From Heracleum sosnowskyi (taxonomy: Eukaryota > Streptophyta > Magnoliopsida > Apiales > Apiaceae), in assembly GCA_030848705.1 (NCBI GenBank), contig CM061243.1, forward strand, positions 118,506,674 to 118,570,673: a DNA stretch of 64,000 nt, read 5' to 3'. Below, in pieces: positions 44,098 through 54,360 of this stretch. The position numbers were made by a program, and so were the translations under genes. The first letter of the stretch is position 1. Each line of letters starts with the position of its first letter. The notes below the pieces were generated by a model that saw only the letters and a list, made by a program, of their open reading frames with translations, had not been told where the DNA came from and ran no database searches.

Positions 44098-44883
44098 TCT
44101 GGTGGGATTATCACAAGTGCCTCAAGTGTTGCTGATTTATCTGATATAGTTAGATCAAAAGCACTCTGGTTACAGATGTTCTCAAATCTGAGGCAAATGG
44201 CAAACAATTCAAGAGGAGGTATTGGACACAGGGATGCTGAATATTTGAATACACCTCATGTTGATCCTCATGCCTTGACTGAAATTGGAGGTATTTTAAC
44301 TTCTGAAAACCTGAACAATTTATTATCTGTTGATATAGTAATAGATTGTCATGATGGTTCTGAAAAGAAAGAAAAGCTTCTTTACTTCATGAAAGATGGT
44401 TCTGTGAAGATTCTATCCATTCAAGATCTGTTGGTGAAAACTACAAAGGAACTGAAATATGTTCATTATTTGTTAAAATGGAAGAATGAAGTGTGCAAAG
44501 TATGGAGTGACATGATTTTGGCAACAATTAGAAGAAGACTGGATGGAGGTAGAAATTTCCATGGTAATTATACTCCCATGTACTTAAATTAGAGAGGTCA
44601 AGATGTGGAAATGCAAAGGGGCACTACTATTAAAGAAGTGACTTTTGGTATGACTCAGCTTAATCTTAATCCTGATGGGAAGGAAATTGCTTATCTTTTG
44701 CTTGAAGAGCACAGTCTACAAAGAAGCTCCATTCAGAATCTCAGAGCAGCTATCTACCAGATTGATGAGGAAGATGAAGAGCTCGGAAATCTTAAGGAAA
44801 GACTGATTCAAATTCTTGAGGAAAAAGAAGAAAATTTGTTATCCAAATTCTTGAAGATGAATCTGTTCTATCAAAGAATTTAA
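44098..44883 (+). pseudogene. C-terminal part of the env-like ORF of element A
   Basis: Same frame as the chimeric ORF beyond its TAG at 44095-44097. It continues open with a second TAG at 44590-44592 and ends at TAA near 44883. Content includes LLVKTTKELKYVHYLLKWKN and a coiled-coil-like tail (DEEDEELGNLKERLIQILEE). Probably one protein originally. Confidence 0.65.
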
Positions 44884-44980
44884 ACAGATAAGTTGCTACT
44901 GTAAATACTTGTACATTTTGTAAATATATTTTTGACATCATTGAATCTAGGAATCTATACTTTATTCTACAAAGTATGAT

Positions 44981-44992
44981 ATTGGGGGAGAT
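44981..44992 (+). other. polypurine tract of element A
   Basis: ATTGGGGGAGAT immediately before the second LTR. Only a single tract is evident, unlike element C. Confidence 0.7.
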
Positions 44993-45580
44993 TGTTAGAT
45001 CAGGATTCAATGATCGTCAGGATCTAGACTCAACTGATCAAGATTGCTGACGTCATCAGTATTGCATGGTCATCAGTAATTGCTCAAGCGTCAGAATCAG
45101 GATTGTCATCAGGATTTCTATATCAGGACTGGGATCAGGATTGATCATCAGGACTGGGATCAGGATTGATCATCAGGACTGGAAGCTGATCAGGATTTCT
45201 ATTACGAGTTGGTTTATGAGTCTAGTTAAATAAGGAAGTTTATTTTGTCGGTTCCTTATTTTTAGTAATGCAGCTATCGATTTAGGATATGTTTCAATCT
45301 TTGTAATTGATTAGGACTTATCTTGTAATTGATAGAGAAGCTGTGTAGTATATAAACACAGTTTAGGTTTCGATTTATATAGATCACATACACGAGTATT
45401 TTGTAACCTAGAAGTTCTCAAGAACATCAGAATTTCTTGAGAGAGTTTGTAACAGTTTTATATTAGATTTAATAAAGCTGTTATTATTCTTTCATATTTG
45501 TGATATATACTTTAATAAGTCGAGAATCTTATACAATTGTATTCAACCCCCCTTCTACAATTGTTATTTACTGGGCAACA
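44993..45580 (+). repeat. second LTR of element A (588 bp)
   Basis: Begins TGTTAGATC and ends GGGCAACA. It differs from the first LTR by a 25-bp tandem duplication near 45125-45180 (which accounts exactly for the length difference) and about four base changes. It is followed by a primer binding site and gag start rather than by flanking DNA. Confidence 0.9.
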
Positions 45581-45822
45581 ATTGGTATCAGAGCAGCCTG
45601 GTTTAAATTTGAATCAGATACGATCTAAGATGTCGAAAAAGTATGAAAGCATGAAAATTCCCATCCTGAAGAAGTCTGAATATCCAACATGGAAGGTAAA
45701 GATGCTGATGTACCTGGAGGTTATGGATCCTGATTATTTGGACAGGATTCGTGATGGACCATATATTCCTACGAGACTTATTCCACAAACAGATACTATA
45801 CCTGAACACTACGCAGTCAACA
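45581..45822 (+). pseudogene. second, truncated copy of the leader and gag start of element A
   Basis: Identical by eye to 36463-36702 (ATG at 45630, MSKKYESMKIP...) up to CGCAGTCAA, then joins CAGTATA. The join falls at CAA, shared by gag and by the LTR end CAACA. Confidence 0.85.
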
Positions 45823-45827
45823 GTATA
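45823..45827. repeat. target site duplication GTATA (right) of element A
   Basis: Matches GTATA at 35895-35899. Element B coding sequence resumes here. Confidence 0.8.
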
Positions 45828-47355
45828 ACTGTGTGCTGGATTAAGTCTCTTGCAGTCTTCTTAGTCAATCCTTCCCAAAATACCTCATCACCAGAGTCTG
45901 AGGATGAATGAGACTCTAGTTCAGTATTAGACCCTGGTAAGGTAGAAATAATTATTCTACCAGAGTCTGGTTCAGAAGGAACCATGGGAACCACCTGTGT
46001 ATTTGGAACAACTGACTCAATATTTGTGTGTGAGGGTGTGAAATAATTTTTTCTCTTCCCTTTACGTTGATACTGAGCAAAAGATTTAGCAGAGGACTTT
46101 TTGCCAAAGCTACAGTCTTTTGAGAGATAGTAGCCAGTTTCTGAGGTTGTCCCTTTTTAGAACCCATAGAATTTTGAGAGTCTACAGTTGCAGGCTGATC
46201 AGAGGGTAAGATAGCCAATGAATCCTTCATTAAAGAAAGACCTTCAGCCACCTCATGCTCTGTGGGATTGGTTTTATCATCACTATCAAGTTGCATTTTC
46301 AACCTTCTCCTTGTTACAACTGAAGCCTTTTGAGAGACTATAGAGGTTGGTTTTGTAATAGAGGTAGACCTTTTTGAAATAAGTAATTTGGATTGTTTAG
46401 GCCTTTTGGTTGATGGTTGAACTGTGTTTGGGTTAGACACAGTGGGGTTTTCCATTGCTTGATCCTGTGCCCTAACACCTCCAAACATTGGAGTATACAC
46501 ATCAGAATTAAAAGTGATGAGTTGTTGTTTCATTACCTCAGGGTAGACCATGTCAGGGAATGGAATACCTTCACCTTGAAGCCTTGCTTGTAGCTTGTTA
46601 TGCTTCCTAGTAAGATCCTTGAACAATCTAGGGTGCTGAACATGACAATCAACTGGTGTATAGTCATCCAGTTGGCTTCTTAAAGTAGGCACAAGGTGAT
46701 GAAGGATCATCATCAAAAACCTATGGTAGTAGATTTTTGTGTTCTCCTTTGCCCGAACTTTGCTACCAATCTACACAAGCAACAAATGTGCAATATCTAT
46801 GGTCCTATTAGTTAGAAAATTGTACCTTATCTGACTAGTAATGGATGTAATTGCATCAAAACCACTACATTTTCCAGTAAAGGATTTAGCTATTTGATCA
46901 AAGAAGAAACTCCATTCTTCTCTCAAACAGTTTCTTTTAACAATACTTAAGTCATTTAAATCACCAACATAATTTAAAGACCTATACATCTGAATCAAGT
47001 CATCATCACTAGCATAAGAATCAAATTCAGACTTAACAGTTAATTACAAAGCTTCATTCAGAACTGCAGTAGTAATTGCATATGTATGAGTTCCAAATTT
47101 GAAAGTAAGCTTACCATTCACATAGGAAGCTGATTCCCATGTTTTACAAACCGCTTCAGGAAGAAACTCAGGAGTGCATGATAATGCAAAATTCAGAGGA
47201 CCCTGAGTTAAGAAGTCCATCACTGGGTGAAAATCTTCATGTGCCTTGTCCTTTGCATGTATAACAGTAGCATGATTTGTAGTCATAAACTCAAAATCAC
47301 CAAAGAAAAAAGCAATTGATTTTGGACCTCTCAGCATTGTAGAAACAGCAGCCAT
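45828..47355 (-). pseudogene. env-like ORF of Sirevirus B, N-terminal part
   Basis: Starts at the ATG ending at 47355 (MAAVSTMLRGPKSIAFFFGD). The first domain ends WESASYVNGKLTFKFGTH then TTAVLNEAL, with the same layout as the end of the domain in element C (INKGLHLP) and the Athila ORF (RRVLGLP). Stops near 47044 and 46771, with frameshifts, separate it from MMILHHLVPTLRSQLDDYTP (homologous to the env-like part of A) and a basic linker (TSIVSQKASVVTRRR, shared with A as TSIVSQKTLVV). Interrupted by element A at 45822. Function unknown. Confidence 0.65.
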
Positions 47356-47403
47356 TGATGTGAATTTGGGAATTAGGTTCGAAGAGATAGAGCTCTGTGT
47401 ATG

Positions 47404-47411
47404 TATATATA
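47404..47411 (-). promoter_or_regulatory. TATA box before the env-like ORF of Sirevirus B
   Basis: TATATATA on the minus strand, 49 bases upstream of the ATG ending at 47355. The sequence between (ACAGAGCTCTATCTCTTCG) reads like a plant leader. It faces away from the plus-strand TATA box at 47830. Confidence 0.5.
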
Positions 47412-47829
47412 ATGTGCACTTTTGATAAAACTTGTAAGAAATCAAAGATATGATTAGCACAATATATGAATTAAGCAACTTGCTCGATAATGGTGCTAAA
47501 AATCAGCAACTACCTGTAATAGTGAGTTAAGAAAGAGAAATAACCGTTGAATCAGGTAACACTTCCAATCGTGCAAGTTCAGAGTCTATAAATCCCTAAG
47601 AATTCGAACAGTCCTGTTAGATGATACTTGACTTACCAGAGTCTATAAACTAATTACACATGCGTGTAAAAAGTATTAACAGACTTAAAATTGAAACAAG
47701 AAAAAATTAGGAATTAAAAACATATGACCCCTTTTTAATTTTCTTGCTACTTCTCAATGCAAAATAATAATGAGAAATTGAAAAGACTCCTCGAGACTTT
47801 CCAAATCCCTGCATTGCTTCGAGTTTCTC

Positions 47830-47836
47830 TATAAAA
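47830..47836 (+). promoter_or_regulatory. TATA box of the plus-strand ORF inside Sirevirus B
   Basis: TATAAAA in TTCTCTATAAAACTAAGAG, 76 bases before the ATG at 47912. The intervening CT-rich sequence fits a transcription start and leader. Confidence 0.5.
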
Positions 47837-47911
47837 CTAAGAGAACTCATCAGTCTCTTCCATTCTTTACCTTCTCCTATCCATAGAAAAATATTTACCA
47901 ATAATTTCTCC

Positions 47912-48337
47912 ATGGCTGCATACAATCTTCCAAATGAACAAGTGCAAGAGTTCAATGCTCTTGACCACGAAAAACATATAGCTCAGATGTTCCAAGAGCT
48001 TGACCAAGCTCTAGCAGAGATTGAGGCTGATGAAGAGCCTATTCCTGCTCCTAACCTTCAAGAGGAACATGGTTTCATTGATGTTATGGCTGATCTTCTT
48101 TTTTTCAACTTCCATCAAAATAACCCTGAATTTGATGAGATTGATCCACTCGATCATCTCATTTTTGAGGAAGAGGAGGAAGATGAAGGGATAGAGAGAA
48201 GAAAGAAGGAGCTTGATGCCTGTGTTCCCTGTAAGGTGCAGGCATGGAAGAGGAAAAGAGATGAGGATGAAGATGAAGATCCACCATCTACAGAATGTCA
48301 GTTACTTGATAGTCTTGCTCCTCTTCTTCCTTTCTGA
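47912..48337 (+). CDS. acidic 141-residue protein encoded antisense within Sirevirus B
   Basis: An intact frame (MAAYNLPNEQVQEFNALDHE) on the strand opposite to B, between RNase H and the env-like ORF. It is strongly acidic (EEEEEDEGIE), with a possible nuclear signal WKRKRDEDEDEDPP near the C-terminus and no transmembrane segment. It has its own TATA box and leader upstream, and an A-rich 3' region (about 48560-48620) that could carry a poly-A signal. Its ATG lies 556 bases from the oppositely oriented ATG of the env-like ORF, giving a divergent arrangement. I recognise no family. Antisense ORFs are known in some plant LTR elements. It could also be a captured host gene. Confidence 0.55.
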   Translation: MAAYNLPNEQVQEFNALDHEKHIAQMFQELDQALAEIEADEEPIPAPNLQEEHGFIDVMADLLFFNFHQNNPEFDEIDPLDHLIFEEEEEDEGIERRKKELDACVPCKVQAWKRKRDEDEDEDPPSTECQLLDSLAPLLPF

Positions 48338-48924
48338 TGGATGGCCTGAAGATGTCAAGAAAATCCTGTGCTTTTGGTACATGAAAATCTTCCAATCCAA
48401 CACTATACCTAATGGACTGTGAAGCTGCTCAGGATGGTGCTTGGATGGAATGGTTGTTCTCTCTGACATTCAAGGCCCAACTCAACCATGATGGGAGTTT
48501 CATGCTAATCTGCAGGGCATCCTTGTATTTATCTTTTAGTACAAAGTAGCATAGAAAAGCCATGTAATTTCCTTCTCTTTCTAATGAATTTTCAAGAAAT
48601 TAATGAAATTATGCTTTTCTATATTGTTGTCTTTGTATGTCTTGCAAAATTTATTAGTAATAGAACTGCAAAATATTTACTTGATATTGTATAGACTCTG
48701 TAAATTAAAAGATGTAAACAAACATGCGAAAATTCTAAGTACTTAATCAGAGACTAAGTATAGGAGTCTAACCTGTTTCAGAGCCTATAAGCAGTTTATT
48801 ACATAATCTCAAGGTAAACATTGAATTCAGTCATGCATATAGCATTATCACATAGATTAAGAACACATCAAAATCTATAACTAGAATTCAATACCTTGCT
48901 ACAATAGATTTAACAGACATTTAA
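48338..48924. other. 3' region of the plus-strand ORF and spacer up to RNase H of B
   Basis: Probably the 3' untranslated region of the plus-strand unit up to about 48620, then AT-rich spacer containing the words AGACTCT and GAGTCT that recur across element B. No further gene seen. Confidence 0.45.
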
Positions 48925-49351
48925 AAATTTAACATTCCTAACTCACCAACCAGTTTGACAAAGGTAGCTTCATCAAGTGGCTTAGTAAGTATGTCTGCAA
49001 TCTGCTTTTCTATGGACACATATTGAATATCAATTGTATCATTCTCTACATGTTCTCTTTTAAAGTGATACCTGACTTCAATGTGTTTTGTCTTGGAATG
49101 TTGGACTGGATTTTATGTAATTTTAATGGCACTAGTATTATCACAAAACAAGGGAATTTGGATAAATTCATACCATAGTCCAACAACTGATTTCTCATCC
49201 AAAGTAACTGAGCACATCAACTTCCTGCAGCTATATACTCAGCTTCTGCAGTTGATGTAGATACTGACTGTTGTTTCCTGCTAAACCAAGAAATTAATCT
49301 GTTTCCTAGAAATTGACATGTTCTAGTTGTGCTTTTCCTGTCTACTTTACA
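48925..49351 (-). pseudogene. RNase H remnant of Sirevirus B
   Basis: After the TGA that ends the long pol frame, the minus strand reads CKVDRKSTTRTCQFLG, SRKQQSVSTSTAEAEYIAAG, and after a stop and a shift KTKHIEVRYHFKREHVEND, ending KPLDEATFVKLVGELGMLNF and TAA. These are the conserved copia RNase H blocks. Confidence 0.8.
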
Positions 49352-52300
49352 TCATGCATAATCAAAGTCTGAGTAGCCAATTAGTGAAAAATCAGAGTCT
49401 CTAGGGTACCATAATCCTAGATTAGGTGCTCCATTAAAATATCTAAAAATTCTTTTCACAACAATTAAATGAGATTCCTTAGGATTAGCTTGGAATATGG
49501 CACACAGACAAGTAGAGAACATTATATCTGGTCTACTAGCAGTTAAGTACAGTAATGAGCCAATCATGCCTCTATAACTAGACACATCCACTGCTTTTCC
49601 TTCTGGATCAGAGTCTAGTTTAGTTACAGTAGGCATGGGAGTTTTAGCAATTGAGCAATCCTGCAAGTCAAACTTTTTCAAAAGATCTTTAATATACTTT
49701 GACTGATTAATAAAAATTCCATTATCAGTCTGTTTGACTTGAAGACGTAAAAAGTAGTTTAGTTCTCCCATCATGCTCATCTCATACTTAGACTGCATAA
49801 GCTTTCTAAACTTAGCACAAAGTTTTTCATTTGTGGAGCCAAATATAATATCATCAACATAAATTCGAACTAAAAGCAAATCACCTTTTACCTTCCTGAA
49901 GAAAAGAGTTTTATCAATTGTACCTCTTGTGAAGTTGTTCTCCATAAGAAATTTAGACAGAGTTTCATACCATGCCCTTGGTGCCTGCTTTAGTCCATAG
50001 AGTGCTTTGTCCAACTTGTAGACATGATCTGGAAATCTTGAATCAATGAAGCCTGGAGGTTGTTCAACATACACCTCCTCATCCAGTTTTCCATTTAGAA
50101 ACACACTCTTTACATCCATCTGGTACACTTTGAATTTTGAGTATGCAGCAAATGCAAGAAACATTCTAATTGCCTCCAATCTAGCAACAGGTGCAAAGGT
50201 TTCATCATAGTCAATTCCTTCTTCTTGAGAGTATCCTTTTGCCACCAGTCTTGCTTTGTTTCTTACAACTGTACCAGTTTCATCAAGTTTATTTCTGAAG
50301 ACCCATTTTGCACCAATAACTGATCTTCCCTTTGGTCTTGGTACATGTTCCCAGACTTTCTTTCTTTCAAATTGATTTAATTCTTCCTGCATTGCAATTA
50401 TCCAATCAGGATCTTCCAAAGCTTCTTCCACTTTCTTTGGTTCAATTTTTGAAAGAAGACAGCTATGAAGACATTCATTCTGAGTAGCCCTCCTAGTCTG
50501 TACTCCTTTGATTGGATCACCAATAATCATATCTTCAGTATGATCTTTAGTCCATTTTCTTGTTGAGGGAAGATTTGTTCTTTCTGACTCTCCCCCTAAG
50601 TGTATGGACTCTTCCTCCATTTGAGAAGCACTTTCAAAAGAAATTCTACTGGTTTCTCCCCCTGAGCCTTGCAATCTTATAATCCCAGTTGATGAAGAGT
50701 TAGACTCTGTAGTAGACTCTGAAGATCTAGACCCTGAATGTCTAGTACCAGTATGTGGAGTGCTTATTGATCCATTTTCAAAATTCTCCCCCTGAGTTGA
50801 ATGCCCTGGTTGAGAATTTATAATTGGAGGCTGCATACTATCTTCCTCTTCACTTGTGTCATCAAACACATCCTTCATATTTTCAAACTGTAGTTGTTCT
50901 TGACTTTGTTCAGAATGGAGTTCAACTTGCTTATTGTCATCAAAAGCAACATGAATTGACTCCATTACAGATTGAGTTTTCAGATTGTAAACTCTGAAGG
51001 CCTTTGTTGAGGATGTATATCCAAGAAAAATAGCTTCATCTGCCTTGGCTTCAAACTTTGCAAGTTTCTCAGGATGAACCTTGAGGACAAAACACTTGCA
51101 TCCAAAGATGTGAAAATGTTTCACACTTGGCTTCTTGTTCTTGATCATCTCATAGGGGGTCTTTCCATGTCTGTTAACCAGTGTGCAATTTTGAACAAAA
51201 CATGCAGTGTTAACAGCTTCAGCCCAGAAATAAGTTGGAGGCTTTGAATCAGCTAACAGTGTTCTGGCTGCTTCTATGAGAGTTCTATTCTTTCTTTCTA
51301 CAACACCATTTTGTTGAGGAGTCCCTGGTGCTAAGAATTGTTGTGAAATTCCCTTCTCTTTGCAGTAGGAGTCTATTTCAGTATTTTTGAACTCAGTACC
51401 ATTATCACTTCTGAGAATCTTCACTTTGAACTCAGAATTCTTTTTTATGTGTGTAATGAGGTCGAAAATGAGTTGAGGAGTTTCACTTTTATTAGCAAGG
51501 AAATATGTCCATGTGAATCTTGTATAGTCATCAACTACCACAAGTGTAAATTTCTTCTTGTTAATTGACATGATGTTCACTGGACCAAAGAGATCAAGAT
51601 GCAGCAGATGAAAGGGCTCTGAGATTGAATTCTCAGTTTTACTTTTGAAGGAGGTCTTTCTCTGCTTTCCTAGCTGACATGCATCACACAGTCCGTCTTG
51701 CACAAAAGCATTCTTTGGAAGTTCTCTCACCAGATCATGATTAGCTAAGTAATTTAACTTCTTAAAGTTAAGGTGAGATAACCTTTTGTGCCATTTCCAG
51801 CTTTCTTCAGTAGATGCCTTACTAAGAAGACATTTGATTTCTCCTCCTGATGAGTCATGTAAGCTGGCTTCACATATATTTCCTTGTCTTCTCGCAGTTA
51901 ACGCAGTATTTCCATTTTCCTTGTTGGTTACTCTGCAAGCTTCACTGTCAAAGGTAGAGATATACCCTTTATCACTGAGTTGACTTGTGCTGATGAGTGA
52001 ATGTTTCATCCCTTTAACCAATGCTACATTTTCAATGATGACATTTCCCAGTACAATTGAGCCATATCCCAGAGTGTCTCCTTTGTTGCCATCTCCAAAA
52101 GAAACTTCTGGACCAGCTTTCTTCACGAAATCTGTTAGCAGGGCCTTCTTTCTAGTCATATGTCGTGAGCATCCACTATCAAGTATAAAAGTGTGTTTCT
52201 TCTTGGTGCCCTTTTCAGTTGCTGGTTTCTTTGGTGAAGATGGTTTGTCAGTAGAGATAGCCATTAATGCAATATTTTCATAATCAAACTCATCTTCATA

Positions 52301-52677
52301 ATCAATTGAGTCAGCCCAATCCTTTTCTGTCACCATGAGAGCTTTTCCACTTCCAGCTTGTCTGCTATTTGGCTTCCTACATTCTCCAGCAAAGTGACCA
52401 ATAATACCACATTTAAAGCATTTAACCTTGGACTTGTCAATCTTGACAATTGACTTTTTGCTGCTATGCTTCTTGCTTTCTTTTCTAGATGATGGTCTCT
52501 TGTTGAATCTTCATTTATTGAACCTTCCTTTCCTGAAGGTTTTGGCGAAGAGAGCCATAAGCTTTTCCATATCTCTTCTGAGTCACTGTTATCAGAGTCT
52601 GACTCATTAGACTCTAATTCCTAAATCATCTTCTCCTTTTGCTTCTTTGAACTTTTGCTAGATGATTCTTCTTCTAA
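49352..52677 (-). pseudogene. gag C-terminus and pol (protease, integrase, RT) of Sirevirus B
   Basis: The open frame from 52336 downward holds 994 codons. Upstream of it in the same frame is the gag zinc knuckle CFKCGIIGHFAGEC. Protease FILDSGCSRHMT, then WKWHKRLSHLNF, then an integrase core with HLDLFGPVNIMS, RSDNGTEFKN and NGVVERKNRT. RT is complete: YDETFAPVARLEAIR, then YQMDVKSVFLNG, then YVDDIIFGS. It ends at TGA at the start of RNase H. Gag is cut at 52677 by the CACTA element. Gag and pol appear fused in one frame here, unlike in A and D. Confidence 0.9.
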
Positions 52678-52704
52678 CACTACGCCATAAGTGCTCATAG
52701 GCAA

Positions 52705-53155
52705 TGTTTTTTTACAGTTGCTATAGGCCCAAGTAGTGTTGCCAAACTTAAAATGCAACACCAAGTGCATGTTGCGAATACGGTCGTTGCCTAAGACCTC
52801 TAACGCAACGCTTTTACTAGCTATTGCAACGCCATGAAAGTATTGCGTATGGCCTATATTGCAACACCAAAAGCACATAAAGGCAACACCATATGGTGTT
52901 GCATAAGATTTGAAGCCACTTCAGCAGTGGGGCCAACCATGGTGCCACGTCAACAGTGGGTCCCACCAAGGTGCCACGTCAGCAGGGTGCCACGTCAACA
53001 ATGGGGACCACTGTGTAATGCAACACTAGTGTAGTCTATTGCAACACTACTTTTTTTGTTTAACCAACATCAATCCTTTTAAATGCAACACCATTTTTTT
53101 TATCGCAACATCAAATATTTTTGTAGCAACATCATGTCTATGATACTGCAACACA
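52705..53155. repeat. subterminal repeats of the CACTA element
   Basis: At least a dozen copies of GCAACAC or its complement, for example ATGCAACACCAAG near 52760, TTGCAACACC near 52860 and GGCAACACC near 52885. A second repeat, GGTGCCACGTCA, occurs three times around 52930-53000. Such repeats bind the element's own transposase proteins in known CACTA systems. Confidence 0.75.
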
Positions 53156-53544
53156 AATAGAGTCAAATGAAATAGTTTTTTATAAAAATTTCGAAATAGC
53201 TGCTTTGTTTATACATAAATCCATCATGTCCAACCAAGCCAACAAAAAATTGAAGGTCCAAACCAACAACTGGCCAAGGATGCAGCCAGCAAAAATACCG
53301 ATGTTTTACAAATTCTTACCAACATAGCCTAAAACCAAGCACATGCACTAATTCTAACTTCAACGTACGCCAATTCAAACTTCAAAAGTACGAAATAACC
53401 AAGTTATACTTCTACTAAAAGTTACAGAATAAAATCCCTACGAAGTTGTGCCACCTTGAGTCAATGGAGTACCATTGTCGTCCAATCTGATTTCACCAAT
53501 CTTGAGTCAATGGAGTACCATTGTTGATAGATCAGGTACCAATC

Positions 53545-53675
53545 TGATTTCACCCACCGCTCAAATTAGTCCCATCAGCAGGGCCATCAGCTGCTGAGGT
53601 CATTGACATACTAGCAAAAGTTAAACCAACATCATTTGTCTTCACAGAGTCATGGAAGCGTTTTCTCTGAACAAC
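53545..53675 (-). pseudogene. exon-like fragment in the CACTA element, origin unknown
   Basis: After an acceptor-like TAATTTCAG on the minus strand the sequence reads VVQRKRFHDSVKTNDVGLTF, then SMTSAADGPADGTNLSGG and a stop. It looks like a terminal exon. I do not recognise the source gene. Confidence 0.35.
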
Positions 53676-53812
53676 CTGAAATTATGATAGTGCGCAATAA
53701 AAATTATTTAATTCATAAGTTCAGAACATGGTACCAAAAACTTCTAGGAGATATTAATGGCACTAAACATATGCAAGTCTAGCGCCTTACTATGTGGCAA
53801 ATTAGGCAATAT

Positions 53813-53911
53813 TTCATTATCTCCCTTGAACTGTGCAAGGACAAGTTCACCCTTCTCGGGATTGAAGGAACCAAGTGTTGGAGCTTCCTGAAGCTTCAAA
53901 GAAGCAAGTTC
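53813..53911 (-). pseudogene. fragment resembling a Tudor-SN (TSN) gene exon
   Basis: The minus strand encodes ELASLKLQEAPTLGSFNPEK then GELVLAQFKGDNE. This closely matches the start of the Tudor domain of plant Tudor staphylococcal nuclease as I remember it (LASLNLQEAP...GSFNPKKGDIVLAQF). Tudor-SN is an RNA-binding stress-granule protein. Only about 33 codons are present, so this is a captured piece, not a gene. Confidence 0.6.
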
Positions 53912-54264
53912 AAAAGCAATTTTATAAGTACTTTAAATTTGTTATGTATTAGTAGGAAGTTGTAAAAAGAATATGCACTAGAATCTAAAAGTGCCCAGAA
54001 ATGAAAACCCTACATGAAGGCTTAAATTTTGACAAGTGATAATGAATAGTCTCCCAACAACCACACACAATTTGCTTATGCTGGTATGTGAATCAACATC
54101 ATATGTATTGGTAAATTATGCAAGGTAAACAGGGAGCATATAATTAAGTCGCTTACCAACTGCTTACTGGCTTCTATGCTCAAACCACAAATAACATGAT
54201 TAACATCTCAAAATAATAGCTCGGACTTACAAAACTATATTAGATAGTAAGAGAATTTAATTAC

Positions 54265-54360
54265 CTCTGTGTAGAATGAATCTGAAATCCCAGACATCAC
54301 ACGACACACAGACTGAAATTCCTCGAGATCAGGATTGTAGCATGCTATAAGAAACGGACT
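54265..54360 (-). pseudogene. fragment resembling an ATP-dependent DNA ligase exon
   Basis: The minus strand encodes SPFLIACYNPDLEEFQSVCR then VMSGISDSFYTE and a donor-like GTAATT directly after the last codon. The pattern FLxACYxxxxEEFQSxCRxxxGxSD is that of the C-terminal OB-fold of eukaryotic ATP-dependent DNA ligases, and it seems closest to plant ligase 6. A short exon with an intact 5' splice site suggests capture of genomic DNA by the CACTA element. Confidence 0.6.

Larger units (their letters stand above)
35900..45822 (+). mobile_element. Sirevirus 'A' (Ty1/copia): LTR, internal region, LTR, partial second internal region
   Basis: The insertion begins with an LTR and does not end with one. 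After the second LTR it continues through the primer binding site and the first 190 bases of a second gag copy, then joins the target duplication at a short CAA overlap. This fits a tandem LTR-internal-LTR-internal-LTR array that lost its last part by microhomology-mediated deletion. Most of RT and all of RNase H are deleted in the first internal copy, so it is defective. Confidence 0.85.
35078..52677 (-). mobile_element. Sirevirus 'B' (Ty1/copia), interrupted, both ends missing
   Basis: On the minus strand: C-terminal gag, protease, integrase, RT, RNase H, a spacer with a divergent gene pair, then an env-like ORF. It is split at 45823 by element A (target duplication GTATA), cut in gag by a CACTA transposon at 52678, and bounded on the left by the LTR of element C. 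Its own LTRs are not visible. Confidence 0.85.
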
